A stretch of DNA of 64,000 nt from Deinococcus sp. Marseille-Q6407. Its GTDB lineage: Bacteria; Deinococcota; Deinococci; Deinococcales; Deinococcaceae. Position numbers and translations under genes: made by a program. Positions 1 to 8,602 of this stretch are shown here, piece after piece. The stretch lies in contig NZ_CAMPFU010000003.1 of NCBI RefSeq assembly GCF_946848805.1, forward strand, positions 124,001-188,000, given 5' to 3'. The number at the start of each line of letters is the position of its first letter. Position 1 is the first letter of the stretch. The notes below the pieces were generated by a model that saw only the letters and a list, made by a program, of their open reading frames with translations, had not been told where the DNA came from and did not search any database.

Positions 1-99
1 TCTGGGCACGGGGGGCGGGCTATGCTGAGCCTCTGTGAAGACGCTGCTTTCTTCTCTCTTTCCGCTGGCCGCCTCCGCCCCGCTCCTCCGGCAGGGCGC

Positions 100-1107
100 A
101 TGAACCGCTGGCTGGACCGCCTCAGCGAGCTGGGCACGCAGGAGCCGCGCTACACCGCCCAGCGCTGCCTGCGCGAGCGCCAGACGATCGGTGGCTGTGA
201 CCTGTGCGCCCGGGCCTGCCCGCACGAGGCGGTGGTGCTGGGCCCGCTGGGCGACTCGGTGCAGATTGACCCGGACCTGTGCACCGGCTGTGGCCTGTGC
301 GTGCAGGTGTGCCCCAGCGGCGCTCTGGAATACGACCTGACCGGCCCGCTGGCCTCGGTGCGCGACCAGCGCGGCGGCCCGCAGCAGGCGGCTGCGGCAG
401 CCAGCCTGACCTGCTCGCAGAGTGGAGCGGGCGGGCCCAGCGTGCCCTGCCTGGGCCGCGTTACCCCGGCGCTGCTTTCGGCCGCCGGAGCCTGGCAGGT
501 GCCGCTGACCCTGATTCATGGAGAATGCGCCAGCTGCCCGGTGGGCATTTACGACGTTCCCCGGCGCCTGCACCTGGCGCTGGACGAGGCGCAGCAGCTG
601 CGGGAAGCCACCGGGCGCCCCGCCGAAGTCGAGGTGCGGGCCGCGCAGCCGGGCGACCGTGAACGCGACCAGCGCTTCTCGCGGCGCGGCGCACTCAGTC
701 AGCTGGTCAGCAGTGGCCGGCGCGAACTGGTGGGCCTGATTCCCGATTCACCGCTGCCGTTCGTGGACTGGAGCGAACCGGCCGAGCGCACCCCGCAGGA
801 ATGGCGCTGGCGCAAAGCCACCCTCAACCCGCCGCCCCCGGCCGGCGCAGCTGTGTACTGGCCGGCGCCGCTGGTGGACGAGAGCTGCATGGACTGCCCG
901 GTCTGCTCCAATGTCTGCCCCACCGAGGCGATCACCCGCACCCACGACGCGGCCGGCACCCTGCACCTGACGCTGGACCTCAGCGCCTGCACCGGCTGCA
1001 TGGCCTGCATCAACAGCTGCCCACCCCAGGCGATGCACCGCCAGAACCACTGGCAGGCGGTAGCGCTGGACGCTCCCCTGCTGCTGTTCGAGAAACTGCG
1101 TCCCTGA
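100..1107 (+). CDS. 4Fe-4S ferredoxin-type electron-transfer protein
   Basis: A 335-residue cytoplasmic protein with four ferredoxin-type cysteine motifs in two pairs: CDLCARACP near residue 33, CTGCGLCVQVCP near 61, CMDCPVCSNVCP near 263 and CTGCMACINSCP near 297. Each should carry a [4Fe-4S] cluster. The central part holds further cysteines (HGECASCPVG) as in multi-cluster electron-transfer subunits. The partner enzyme is not in the window. I chose the ATG at 100 because the protein is well-behaved from MNRWLDRL onward. An in-frame ATG at 22 would add 26 low-complexity residues, and the frame is open to the window edge. The family is clear; the donor and acceptor are unknown. Confidence 0.75.
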   Translation: MNRWLDRLSELGTQEPRYTAQRCLRERQTIGGCDLCARACPHEAVVLGPLGDSVQIDPDLCTGCGLCVQVCPSGALEYDLTGPLASVRDQRGGPQQAAAAASLTCSQSGAGGPSVPCLGRVTPALLSAAGAWQVPLTLIHGECASCPVGIYDVPRRLHLALDEAQQLREATGRPAEVEVRAAQPGDRERDQRFSRRGALSQLVSSGRRELVGLIPDSPLPFVDWSEPAERTPQEWRWRKATLNPPPPAGAAVYWPAPLVDESCMDCPVCSNVCPTEAITRTHDAAGTLHLTLDLSACTGCMACINSCPPQAMHRQNHWQAVALDAPLLLFEKLRP

Positions 1108-1154
1108 CCCTTTGCTGTGGATGCCCTGCTGGTCACGCTGACCCAAGCGCGGCA

Positions 1155-1175
1155 CCCCGGCCAGGGGCTTTTTTT
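1155..1175 (+). terminator. Rho-independent terminator after the Fe-S protein
   Basis: A CCCC-GGCCA-GGGG hairpin followed by C and seven T lies between the convergent Fe-S gene and kinase gene. The T run overlaps the kinase stop codon. Confidence 0.7.
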
Positions 1176-2133
1176 ACCCCTTTTTACGAAAGGGATTCAG
1201 GCGGGCCAGCAGCCCGGCCGCTGGGGCTTCCGGCTCGGCCGAGGCTGCTGGAGCCAGCGGCGCCGCTGGCCGGCCCAGCTGCATCCCGCTTTCGGTGCAA
1301 GCTGAGGAGTCTGGCGGAGCCAGTGCCGCCTCTGGCTGACCGGTCAGCGTTTCCAACTCGGCCAGCAATTCGGGCAGCCCGGGCCGGTCGGCTGGAGCCT
1401 TGGCCAGAGCACGCTGTAGCAGCCGGGCCAGAGACCGGGGCACCGCCGGATTCAGCGCCGCCAGTGCCGGCGGGCTGGCCACCAGGTGCTCACCCATCAG
1501 GTCGTCGTAGCTGGTGCCCTGAAAAGGCCGCTGTCCGGTCAGCACCTCGTAGCCCAGCACTCCGAACGAGTACACGTCGCTGGCCGCCGTGCCGCCCTCA
1601 CCGCGGTAAATCTCGGGGGCCATATAAAAGGGGCTGCCGCCCGCACGCCCGCCCTGACCCACCATATAAGAGCAGCCGAAGTCGGCCAGCACAGCCCGCT
1701 CGCTGTCCAGGTACACATTCTGGGTTTTGACATCCTGGTGCACTGCGCCTTGCCCGTGCATATAGGCCAGGCCACTGCCCACCCCGTGCAGAATCCGGGC
1801 GCCCTGTTCCAGCGGCAGCGGCACCCCGGCCATCATCTGCTGGTCCAGCGAACCTTCCGGGAAATACTCCAGCGCCAGATAGGCGTCCTCGCCGTAAGGC
1901 TGCCCGGCGTAGCCCCGCACCAGCTGCGGGTGCTGCAGCTGCAGGGTCATCCGGACCTCGTTGGCGAACATTTCAGCGGCAGCTGGGTTGCTGACGCGCT
2001 CCTGCTCGGGCAGCAGTACCTTAAGGGCCACCCGGCGGCCGGCCGTATCCCGCGCCAGATAAACGTGGGCGGTGCCCCCCGTACCCAGCAGGCGGGTCGG
2101 GCGGAATCCGGAAATGGCAGGCAGATCAGTCAT
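1174..2133 (-). CDS. Hanks-type serine/threonine protein kinase
   Basis: A 319-residue protein with a complete eukaryotic-like kinase fold: glycine-rich loop LLGTGGTAHVYLA, lysine in VALKVLLP, catalytic loop VHQDVKTQNVYL, DFG in LADFGCSY, APE in YMAPEIYRG and the DVYSFGVLGYEVLTG segment. The catalytic loop reads HQD rather than HRD, so this is a non-RD kinase, possibly not controlled by activation-loop phosphorylation. There is no membrane segment or PASTA domain, so it should be soluble. The C-terminal 50 residues are Ala/Pro-rich and end in FRKKG. It faces the Fe-S gene and lies downstream of prfB on the same strand, 216 bases apart. The substrate is unknown. Confidence 0.85.
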   Translation of the reverse strand: MTDLPAISGFRPTRLLGTGGTAHVYLARDTAGRRVALKVLLPEQERVSNPAAAEMFANEVRMTLQLQHPQLVRGYAGQPYGEDAYLALEYFPEGSLDQQMMAGVPLPLEQGARILHGVGSGLAYMHGQGAVHQDVKTQNVYLDSERAVLADFGCSYMVGQGGRAGGSPFYMAPEIYRGEGGTAASDVYSFGVLGYEVLTGQRPFQGTSYDDLMGEHLVASPPALAALNPAVPRSLARLLQRALAKAPADRPGLPELLAELETLTGQPEAALAPPDSSACTESGMQLGRPAAPLAPAASAEPEAPAAGLLARLNPFRKKG

Positions 2134-2349
2134 GGTTCTGGGCGGGGTGAACAGCGGGCCAGAGCAGGTGCAGCTTCGTTCACAGGGTTCTCAGCCAAGA
2201 TTAACCATTTCTGTGGCACAGAAGCGGCACAACAGCCAAAAGTGAGGCCAGGCACTCCGGAAAGTGCTCTGGCCCGGCGCGGCCCCTCAGAGCGGGACCA
2301 CGGCTTTCTGCTGCTCCCCGGCACGCTGACCGGAACCGGTCAGGCGACC

Positions 2350-3448
2350 TTACTCGTCGTCACTGTCCTCATCGGCTACACGCTTACCGGCTTTCCACTC
2401 CAGGCCGGCCCACATCAGATCGTCCAGGGCGCCGTCCAGCACCTCATCGGGGTTGTGCTGCATCAGGCCCGAGCGGTGGTCCTTGATGTACTGCTTGTCC
2501 AGCACATAAGAGCGCATCTGACTGCCCCACTCCACGCTCGACTGCTGCCCACGGGCCGCCAGCGCCTCTTCCTCGCGCTTTTTCATCTCGATGTCGTAGA
2601 GGCGCTGCTTGAGAATCTGCAGGGCCAGCTCGTGGTTCTTGATCTGGCTGCGGGTAATCTGGCAGGCCACCGCGATGCCGGTGGGCAGGTGGGTCAGGCG
2701 CACGGCCGAGTCGGTGGTGTTCACACCCTGGCCACCCGAGCCCTGCGAGCGGAACACGTCACGGCGCAGGTCGGAATCGGGAATGTGAATGTCGATTTCC
2801 TCTTCCGGCACTTCCGGCACCACGTCCACGCTGGCAAAGCTGGTCTGGCGGCGGTTGTTGGAATCGAAAGGCGAAACCCGCACCAGACGGTGAACCCCGT
2901 GCTCGGCGCTCATCATGCCATAGGCTTTCTCACCCCGGATAATGAATTCGATGCTCTGATAGCCGGCCTGGTCGCCCGGCTGCTCGTCGAGGATGTCCAC
3001 CTTGTAGCCGCGCCGCTCGGCCCAGCGCATGTACATCCGGGCCAGCATTCCGGCCCAGTCCTGTGCCTCGGTGCCGCCCGCGCCCCCCTTGATCCGCACG
3101 ATGGCGGGGGTATCGGCGTGCTTCATGGTAAAGAGGGTCTCGCGGTACAGCTCGTCTACCCGCTGCTCGACGCTGGTCTGTTCTTCCAGCAGCATCTCGC
3201 GTTCCTCGTCACTCTCGGCCAGCTCCAGCATCTCGCTGAGGCCGTCCAGATCGGACTTGAGGCTGCGGTACTTTTCCACTACATTCCGGACGCCGGTGGC
3301 TTCCTGGGTGATGGAGCGGGCACGGTTCTGGTCGTTCCACAGTTCCGGGTCGGCCAGAAAGTGGTCCAGTTCGTTCAGTCGGCGTTCCTTGCCGGGAATG
3401 TCAAAGATACTCCCGGAGGGACGCCAGTTTTTCTTGCAGTTCTTGCAT
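2350..3448 (-). CDS. prfB: Peptide chain release factor 2 (programmed +1 frameshift)
   Basis: RF2 terminates translation at UGA and UAA. The ATG at 3448 follows an AAAGGAG ribosome site and opens a 15-codon frame ending EYL-TGA. Decoding then shifts +1 at CTT-TGA-C into DIPGKERR, giving 365 residues, the usual RF2 length. The tripeptide anticodon appears as RVSPFDSN and the peptidyl-hydrolysis motif as GSGGQGVN. The longer open frame reaching 3495 is an artefact of ignoring the shift. The split N-terminus is autoregulation rather than damage: low RF2 lets ribosomes pause at UGA and shift. Confidence 0.96.
3400..3414 (-). promoter_or_regulatory. prfB: RF2 programmed +1 frameshift site
   Basis: On the minus strand the sequence reads GGGAG-TAT-CTT-TGA-C. 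An internal Shine-Dalgarno-like GGGAG lies three bases before the CTT slippery codon, and UGA-C is a weak termination context. This is the layout of the E. coli prfB site, with a slightly different SD-like element. Confidence 0.95.
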
Positions 3449-3623
3449 GGCGCTTTTCTCTCCTTTGCGGCCTGCGGCGGGGCACGCACGCGCACGTGCG
3501 GCTGCGGCAGGCCGGCTCTGTTCTGCTGCCAGAGCAGTCAGGGCCTTGTTTCCAGCCGGGCGAGGTACGCATGACGTCTGATTGCCAGATGCCGGCGCCC
3601 AGCGGCCAAAATCCAGTATACGG

Positions 3624-4031
3624 TCAGGGGCGCTCCGGCGTCCGCGTTCCAGGCTGCACTCCGGCTTCTTCCAGCAGCCCGTAAATCTCCAGAAAGCGCC
3701 GCGTGCGCGCTTCCAGCGTGGGCAGTGAAGCCACCTCACCGCAGACCCAGTCGGGCTGATACGAGCGGCAGATGGCCGGCCGCGCCGGGTAGACCGCGCA
3801 CAGGCAGCCTGCACCCAGATGCTGGCAGGGCACCCCCAGCGGCTTGTGCAGCGCCGCAATATCCGGCGCCGAGCAGCAGGCGCCGCAGGCGGTGCATTCC
3901 CGGCCCGCCCGCGGCCAGGCCGAGCGGGGCGGGTAGCCGGGTGGCACCGCTTCGCCCGGGTCAAGGTCAGCCGGCGTGGCAAGAAAGGGAAGCGTCACCG
4001 CTGCATTGTAAAGGCCTCTTTCTGCCCGCAC
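3624..4031 (-). CDS. YkgJ-type cysteine cluster protein
   Basis: A 135-residue protein with the cysteine arrangement of the YkgJ/UPF0153 family (putative zinc- or iron-chelating proteins): CTACGACCS, then C in GVPCQHLGAGCLC and AICRSY, and a late C in WVCGE. The function of the family is unsettled. The listed start is a GTG; another GTG eleven codons inside is possible. It begins 20 bases after hisC on the same strand, so the two are probably cotranscribed. prfB follows downstream with its own ribosome site. Confidence 0.75.
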   Translation of the reverse strand: MRAERGLYNAAVTLPFLATPADLDPGEAVPPGYPPRSAWPRAGRECTACGACCSAPDIAALHKPLGVPCQHLGAGCLCAVYPARPAICRSYQPDWVCGEVASLPTLEARTRRFLEIYGLLEEAGVQPGTRTPERP

Positions 4032-4051
4032 GGAGACGGCTGCAGCCTTTC

Positions 4052-5146
4052 CTAGCGCGCCGCCGCAGCCGCCTGCAAAAAGGCGTCGTTGTCGGCCGGC
4101 GACCCCACGCTGACGCGCAGACAGTCGCCCACCACCGGCAGGGCTTTTTGCACCCGCACCACCACGTCGTGCTCCTCCAGCAGGCGCAGGGCAGCGGCGT
4201 CATCATCGGTCTGTATCAGGAAAAAGTTGGTGGAACTGGGCCGCGCCCGCCAGTGGGGATGCCCCTGCAGGGCCGCCAGCATCCGCTCACGCTCGCGCCG
4301 GTTCTCCTCTACCCGCTCGCGCACGTATTCGGGGTGTTCCAGCGCCACTTCCACCGCCGACTGAGTCAGCACGTTGATGGCAAAGGCCGACACCAGCTTG
4401 CTCAGCTGCTCGGCCAGCTCGGGGTGCGCGAGGGCATAACCCAGCCGCAGCCCCGCCAGCCCCCAGGCTTTGGAAAAGGTCCGCATGCTCAGCACGCCGG
4501 GGAACTCACGCACCAGGTCCAGGTAACTGGTTTCGCTGAAGTGGTGATACGCCTCGTCAATCACGGTCAGCCAGCCGTGCGCGGCCGCTTCTTCCACCAG
4601 GCTACGCACCACCTCGGGGCAGTCGGCGTAGCCGGTGGGGGCCTGCGGCTGAATCAGCACGAACAGGCCGGGGATGCGGCGGCGGAGTTCCTGCCGCAGT
4701 CCCCCGGCCGGCAGCGAGAGGTCGGCTTCCACCGGCACCTGTACCAGTTCGGCGCCCAGCATGCCGGCTTCCAGCGGATACACCGAGAAGGTGGGCGTGG
4801 TGGTCAGCACCGTCTGCCCGATACCGGCCAGCTCGGTCAGCAGCTTGATCATCACGTTGCTGCCGGACGTGACCACCACGCCTTCCGGGTCCCAGCCTTC
4901 CAGCCGGCCGATGGCCTGCCGCAGACCGGTGCTGTGCAGGTCGGGATAGCGCTGCCAGGGGCACTCCAGCATCCGCTCTACAGCCAGCTGCTTGAGTTCG
5001 GCCGGGAAATCGTAGGCGCTTTCGTTCTGGTCCAGCTTGATGCGGGCCGGGCTGGGCACATAAGGGTACGCAGGCACGTCGCGCACCTGACGGCGCAGGC
5101 CCACCAGGCGGCTGAGGGGCGAATCACTCTTTTCCATCTTCTCCAT
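4052..5146 (-). CDS. hisC: Histidinol-phosphate aminotransferase
   Basis: A PLP-dependent fold-type I aminotransferase of about 364 residues that converts imidazole acetol phosphate to histidinol phosphate in histidine synthesis. Visible motifs are KLDQNESAYDFP at the N-terminus, VIDEAYHHF around the PLP-ring aspartate, and SMRTFSKAWGLAGLRLGY with the Schiff-base lysine. The family contains close relatives acting on other keto acids, but the DQNE/YDFP start fits HisC. Three in-frame starts exist (GTG 5161, ATG 5146, ATG 5137). I prefer 5146 because TAAAAC lies five bases upstream, as in other leaderless starts here. It ends in TAG. Confidence 0.85.
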   Translation of the reverse strand: MEKMEKSDSPLSRLVGLRRQVRDVPAYPYVPSPARIKLDQNESAYDFPAELKQLAVERMLECPWQRYPDLHSTGLRQAIGRLEGWDPEGVVVTSGSNVMIKLLTELAGIGQTVLTTTPTFSVYPLEAGMLGAELVQVPVEADLSLPAGGLRQELRRRIPGLFVLIQPQAPTGYADCPEVVRSLVEEAAAHGWLTVIDEAYHHFSETSYLDLVREFPGVLSMRTFSKAWGLAGLRLGYALAHPELAEQLSKLVSAFAINVLTQSAVEVALEHPEYVRERVEENRRERERMLAALQGHPHWRARPSSTNFFLIQTDDDAAALRLLEEHDVVVRVQKALPVVGDCLRVSVGSPADNDAFLQAAAAAR

Positions 5147-5201
5147 GTCCTGTTTTACCACCCGGCCGGGCCGGCAGGCCGCGTGCTAGCCTGCCGGTCA
5201 T

Positions 5202-5558
5202 ATGGCTCACGAAACCGTCACCGTCACCGTCCGCACGGCTCTGGTGGGCGGCCAGGCCCGCGCCGCACGCACCGGCCGCACCCAGCAGATCGAACTGGGC
5301 GAGGACCTTTTTATCCGGATTGCACCAGGGGGCCGCAAATTCCTGCTGTTCTGCCTGGGCGACGAGAATGAACCTGACCAGGCCACCGCCCGGATTATTG
5401 CCGAGACACTGGGCCTGCGTGACCCGCAGTACGGCTGGCACCAGGGCAAAACTCTGCGCTCACTGACGGTGATCGAAGCCGGAGCGGAAGAAGCGGGCAG
5501 CGAAGAAGCCGAGGACACGGCCACCCTGTCAGAGAGCACCACTCAGCCGGACTCATGA
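5202..5558 (+). CDS. Hypothetical protein, Deinococcus-type
   Basis: A 118-residue protein I do not recognise. It opens with an alternating Val/Thr stretch (HETVTVTVRTAL), continues with a compact alpha/beta-looking middle containing GGRKFLLFCLGDENEPD, and ends in an acidic, Glu/Ser-rich tail. There is no signal peptide or membrane segment. It is divergent from hisC, 55 bases away, with TAGCCT nine bases before the ATG as the likely -10 element. The codon use is like its neighbours, so the ORF is probably real. Confidence 0.6.
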   Translation: MAHETVTVTVRTALVGGQARAARTGRTQQIELGEDLFIRIAPGGRKFLLFCLGDENEPDQATARIIAETLGLRDPQYGWHQGKTLRSLTVIEAGAEEAGSEEAEDTATLSESTTQPDS

Positions 5559-5602
5559 AAGCGCTGGAGCATTTCTCACGCGCCGCCCCGTAGATTTGCA
5601 GC

Positions 5603-6085
5603 ATGAGAAAAGCTCTGCTTCTGCTGACCGCTGCCCCGCTGGCGCTGGCCTCCTGCAATTAGCTGGGCCTGCCCAACGGCGACGTTTCAGGCACCATCAC
5701 CGGCGCGGCACCCACCGGCAAAGGCCCGATCAAGCTGACCCTGGCCAGCCTGACGGTGGCTGGAATCACCAACAGCAACCCGGATCAGCTGGCACTGGCC
5801 ACCTTCAACCCGGACAAGAAAGTCTATAGCGTTAGCCTGCCGTCTGCGCCTCAGCAGGGCGCCTACGACGTTTACGCTTACGCTGACAGCAACAACAATG
5901 GTCGCTGGGACAGCGGTGAGCCCCGCGCCCGCAGCGCCGGCAAGGGCCTGATTTACAGCGCGGCGGGCCTAGGCAAAAAAGACGGCAGCAGCCTGGCGAA
6001 TCTCCGCCCCGGCTGGACCGAGATTCAGGGGCTGAATGTCGTCAAGAGCGGCACACCTTTTTCCGATTACGATCTGACCTGGTAA
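5603..6085 (+). pseudogene. Lipoprotein gene with in-frame TAG after the lipobox
   Basis: The ATG at 5603 has TAGATT six bases upstream. It opens a lipoprotein signal MRKALLLLTAAPLALASCN with lipobox cysteine at residue 18. Codon 20 is TAG (5660-5662), and the same frame then stays open to the TAA at 6085. The downstream part is clearly protein-like, with a calcium-loop-like segment DSNNNGRWDSGEP and the ending DYDLTW. It resembles the 20068-20620 protein in the GEP-AR-LIYS block, so the two are paralogues. Either this is a nonsense pseudogene or a sequencing error. TAG is a common normal stop here, so recoding is unlikely. Confidence 0.75.
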
Positions 6086-6134
6086 TCTGAACTGGTCAGC
6101 GGCCTGCTCTCCCTACACCGGCACGCCAAGAAAA

Positions 6135-6163
6135 AACGCCCCGCAAATGGGGCGTTCTTTTTT
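6135..6163. terminator. Bidirectional intrinsic terminator
   Basis: The hairpin AACGCCCC-GCAAAT-GGGGCGTT is flanked by six A on the left and a T run on the right. It lies between the convergent broken lipoprotein and SRPBCC genes and can serve both. Confidence 0.9.
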
Positions 6164-6189
6164 GATGCTGTTGTGTGAAGCGTTCGCGC

Positions 6190-6870
6190 TCAGTTCTTGG
6201 TGGTGCCGCCTTCAAAAGCGGTCTTGAAGCGCTGCAGATCTTCGGCAATCTGCTGGCTGGGTTCTTCACCGAACAGCTTGGCGACGGTCGCACCCAGGAC
6301 ACCGGCCGGCGGACGGTAGCTGAGGGCCACATGCACGCGGGTCTTGTCGCCGGGCAGGCTTTCGAACTGTACGCTGCCGGCATTGTCCACCGAAGCGCCG
6401 GGCAGCGAGTGCCAGCCGATGCGTTCGCCGGGCTTGTCGTTCACGATCTCGGCTTCCCATTCCACGTTGGTGCCCAGCGGCGCCTTGGCCACCCAGCGGC
6501 TGCGGCGGCTGTCCAGCTCGGTCACGCTTTCCAGGTGGCTCATGATCTGGGGCAGGTTTTCCAGCTTGCGCCAGTAGCCGTACACGTCCTGCGCGGGGCG
6601 GTCGATCACGATCGAGTGCTCCACGAAGATAGGCTTGGCGGCCGTGTTGGCGCTGCCCAGACCGGCCGCTTCCATTACGGGGTCGGAACCGGTCGCGGCG
6701 CGGTAGGCCAGGTAGCCACCCACAGCGGCCATGCCCAGGCCCAGCACGCCGCGGCGGCGCAGGCCCAGCATCAGCATGGCGCCACCGGCAGCGCCACTCA
6801 GCAGGCGGTTCTGGTCGATCTCGCCAAGAGCGCTGGCGCTGCTGGCATTCTTGCTCGTCTGTTTGGTCAT
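6190..6870 (-). CDS. SRPBCC-fold (cyclase/dehydrase-like) membrane-associated protein
   Basis: A 226-residue protein. Residues 25-60 form one or two short hydrophobic, Gly-rich segments ([20 protein letters not shown]). Residues 80-220 look like a START/SRPBCC ligand-binding domain of the cyclase/dehydrase group ([47 protein letters not shown]). Such proteins bind lipids or hydrophobic ligands; the substrate is unknown. A strong ribosome site (CGGAGGAC) precedes the ATG. A short palindrome CTAC-T-GTAG sits at 6888-6896 in the promoter and could be an operator. Confidence 0.75.
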   Translation of the reverse strand: MTKQTSKNASSASALGEIDQNRLLSGAAGGAMLMLGLRRRGVLGLGMAAVGGYLAYRAATGSDPVMEAAGLGSANTAAKPIFVEHSIVIDRPAQDVYGYWRKLENLPQIMSHLESVTELDSRRSRWVAKAPLGTNVEWEAEIVNDKPGERIGWHSLPGASVDNAGSVQFESLPGDKTRVHVALSYRPPAGVLGATVAKLFGEEPSQQIAEDLQRFKTAFEGGTTKN

Positions 6871-6979
6871 ATAGTCCTCCGTTAAATCTACTGTAGTGTA
6901 TGCAGCCCCGGCGGGGCCCAGAGTGAAGTTTGCCGCAACGCCAGCTTAATCCCGGCAGCAGCGCAACTTATAGTGGGGT

Positions 6980-7923
6980 ATGTCCCGCACGCTTTCCGAT
7001 TCCGGCGCCGCGCCGGCTCCCCCAGCGGCCGGCCGCTGGGACGCCCGGGCACTGACCGCCGGGCTGATCACCATTCTGTTCTGGGCCTCGGCATTTGCAG
7101 GCGTGCGGGCGGGGCTCCAGGCTTTTGGTCCGGGACCGCTGGCGCTGTACCGCTTCGGGGTCGCCAGCCTGGCACTGGGAGCCTATGCCCTGATTGCCCG
7201 CATTCCGCCGCCGCCACTGCGCCTGCTGCTGCCGGTGGCTGGGGTCAGCCTGGTGGGCATCACGGCCTATCACCTGCTGCTGAACTACGGCCAGCAGACG
7301 GTGCCGGCCGGCACCGCCAGCATCATCATCGCGGTGGTGCCGGTCATGACTGCTCTGCTCTCGCTGGCACTGGGGCAGGAACGGCTCAGCCGGATGGGAT
7401 GGGCCGGCAGCCTGATCAGTCTGGGCGGCGTACTGCTAATCGTGCTGGGGCGCGGCCAGAGCCTGGACTTTACCGGCGGCGCGCTGCTGGTGCTGGGCTC
7501 GGCGCTGGCCAGCACCCTGTATTTCGTGCTGCAAAAACCGCTGCTGGCCCAGCTGTCTCCGCTGCAGTTCACTGTCTGGAGCCTGATTGCCGGCACGGTG
7601 CCGCTGCTGGTCTTTTTGTGCCGGGGCTGCTGCAGGTCTGGGGTCAGGCACCGCTGAGCGCCCACCTGACCGCCATTTATATCGGGCTGTTTCCCGCCGC
7701 GCTGGCCTATCTGACCTGGAGTTACGCTATCTCGCGGGTGGGGGCGGCGGCCTGTACCAACCTGATGTATGTCACGCCGGTCCTGGCGACCCTGATCGCC
7801 TACCTCTGGCTGGGCGAAGTGCCCACCCGGCTGACCCTGCTGGGCGGCGCAGTGGCCCTGGCCGGAGTGGCGCTGGTCGGCACGCTGGGGCGGCCCCGGA
7901 AGCCGGGAGAACAGGTCAGCTAG
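6980..7923 (+). pseudogene. EamA/DMT-family transporter, frameshifted
   Basis: An inner-membrane drug/metabolite transporter. The first frame (from ATG 6980, TATAGT five bases upstream) gives about seven membrane segments and ends at 7657 in nonsense sequence. The family-like continuation is in the -1 frame: [12 protein letters not shown], then [19 protein letters not shown], a hallmark of the second EamA repeat, to the TAG at 7923. The shift maps to the T5 run at 7613-7617: one more T would restore GTC-TTT-TTT-GTG-CCG. This could be a real inactivating deletion, a homopolymer base-calling error or, less likely, slippage. The substrate is unknown. Confidence 0.85.
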
Positions 7924-7963
7924 CTGGGCCGCTGGGCGCCCGGTGAACCCCAATCACTGCGGG

Positions 7964-8602
7964 TCAAGCTCCGCGCAGGTCATCCAGCCAGCCGAGCAGC
8001 TCAGAGAGATCCAGCTGGCCGGCGCCCCGGCGCTGCCCCCAGTCCTGCAGCGCCGCGTATACAGCGGCAGCCTCGGCCAGTTGCAAAGGCGGCAAAGCAG
8101 TCCAGAGCAGGTGGTCCCCACCCGGCCACTGGACACAGCGCCGGGTGACGCGGTGCCCCGGCAGCTGGGCCGCCAGCAGAGCGTCCACTTCAGCAGCCAG
8201 GGCAGCCGCGTCGGCCAGGTCGCCCAGCAGTTGCAGCAGCGTGGTCGGCCGGTCGCGGCGGGGGTGCAGCTGCGCTGCTCGGTCACGGGCCTGCAACACG
8301 TACCGGCGCAGCTGCCCCAGGTCACGGGTACGCCATTCCCACAGCATCAGCTGGCCCGCGCTCAGGCGCAGGATAAACTCGCCGTCCGGGTAGTGCCCGT
8401 CGGCCCTGCCGGAAGCGTCGTACCAGCCCAGGTCCAGGCAAAAAGCCGCGTCACAGTAAAAGATTTCGGCCAGAGAGCGGTCCAGACCGCTGCCCAGCCG
8501 GGCCGCCTCAGCTGGCAGGGTGGCTTCAAAGTCCAGGTCGGCCAGCAGGCACACATCACCGCCGTAAAAGCGGACCTCGTTCAGCCGCCGGGGCCGGGTC
8601 AA
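7964..8602 (-). CDS. Hypothetical protein coupled to the MNT-HEPN gene
   Basis: A 212-residue soluble protein I do not recognise. It is rich in Leu, Ala and Arg, with aromatic patches (LGWYDASGRADGHYPDGEF, LMLWEWRTRD) and a helical C-terminal half. It starts at a TTG that overlaps the stop of the upstream gene in the form TTGA (8599-8602), so its translation is probably coupled to the MntA-HepT-like gene. That context suggests a related role, but nothing in the sequence proves it. Confidence 0.6.
   Translation of the reverse strand: MTRPRRLNEVRFYGGDVCLLADLDFEATLPAEAARLGSGLDRSLAEIFYCDAAFCLDLGWYDASGRADGHYPDGEFILRLSAGQLMLWEWRTRDLGQLRRYVLQARDRAAQLHPRRDRPTTLLQLLGDLADAAALAAEVDALLAAQLPGHRVTRRCVQWPGGDHLLWTALPPLQLAEAAAVYAALQDWGQRRGAGQLDLSELLGWLDDLRGA

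Noticed and set aside
1486..3684. Very long open frame on the plus strand (732 codons)
   Set aside because: It is antisense to the kinase and prfB genes, His/Gln/Val-rich and without a plausible start; a shadow of high-GC coding.
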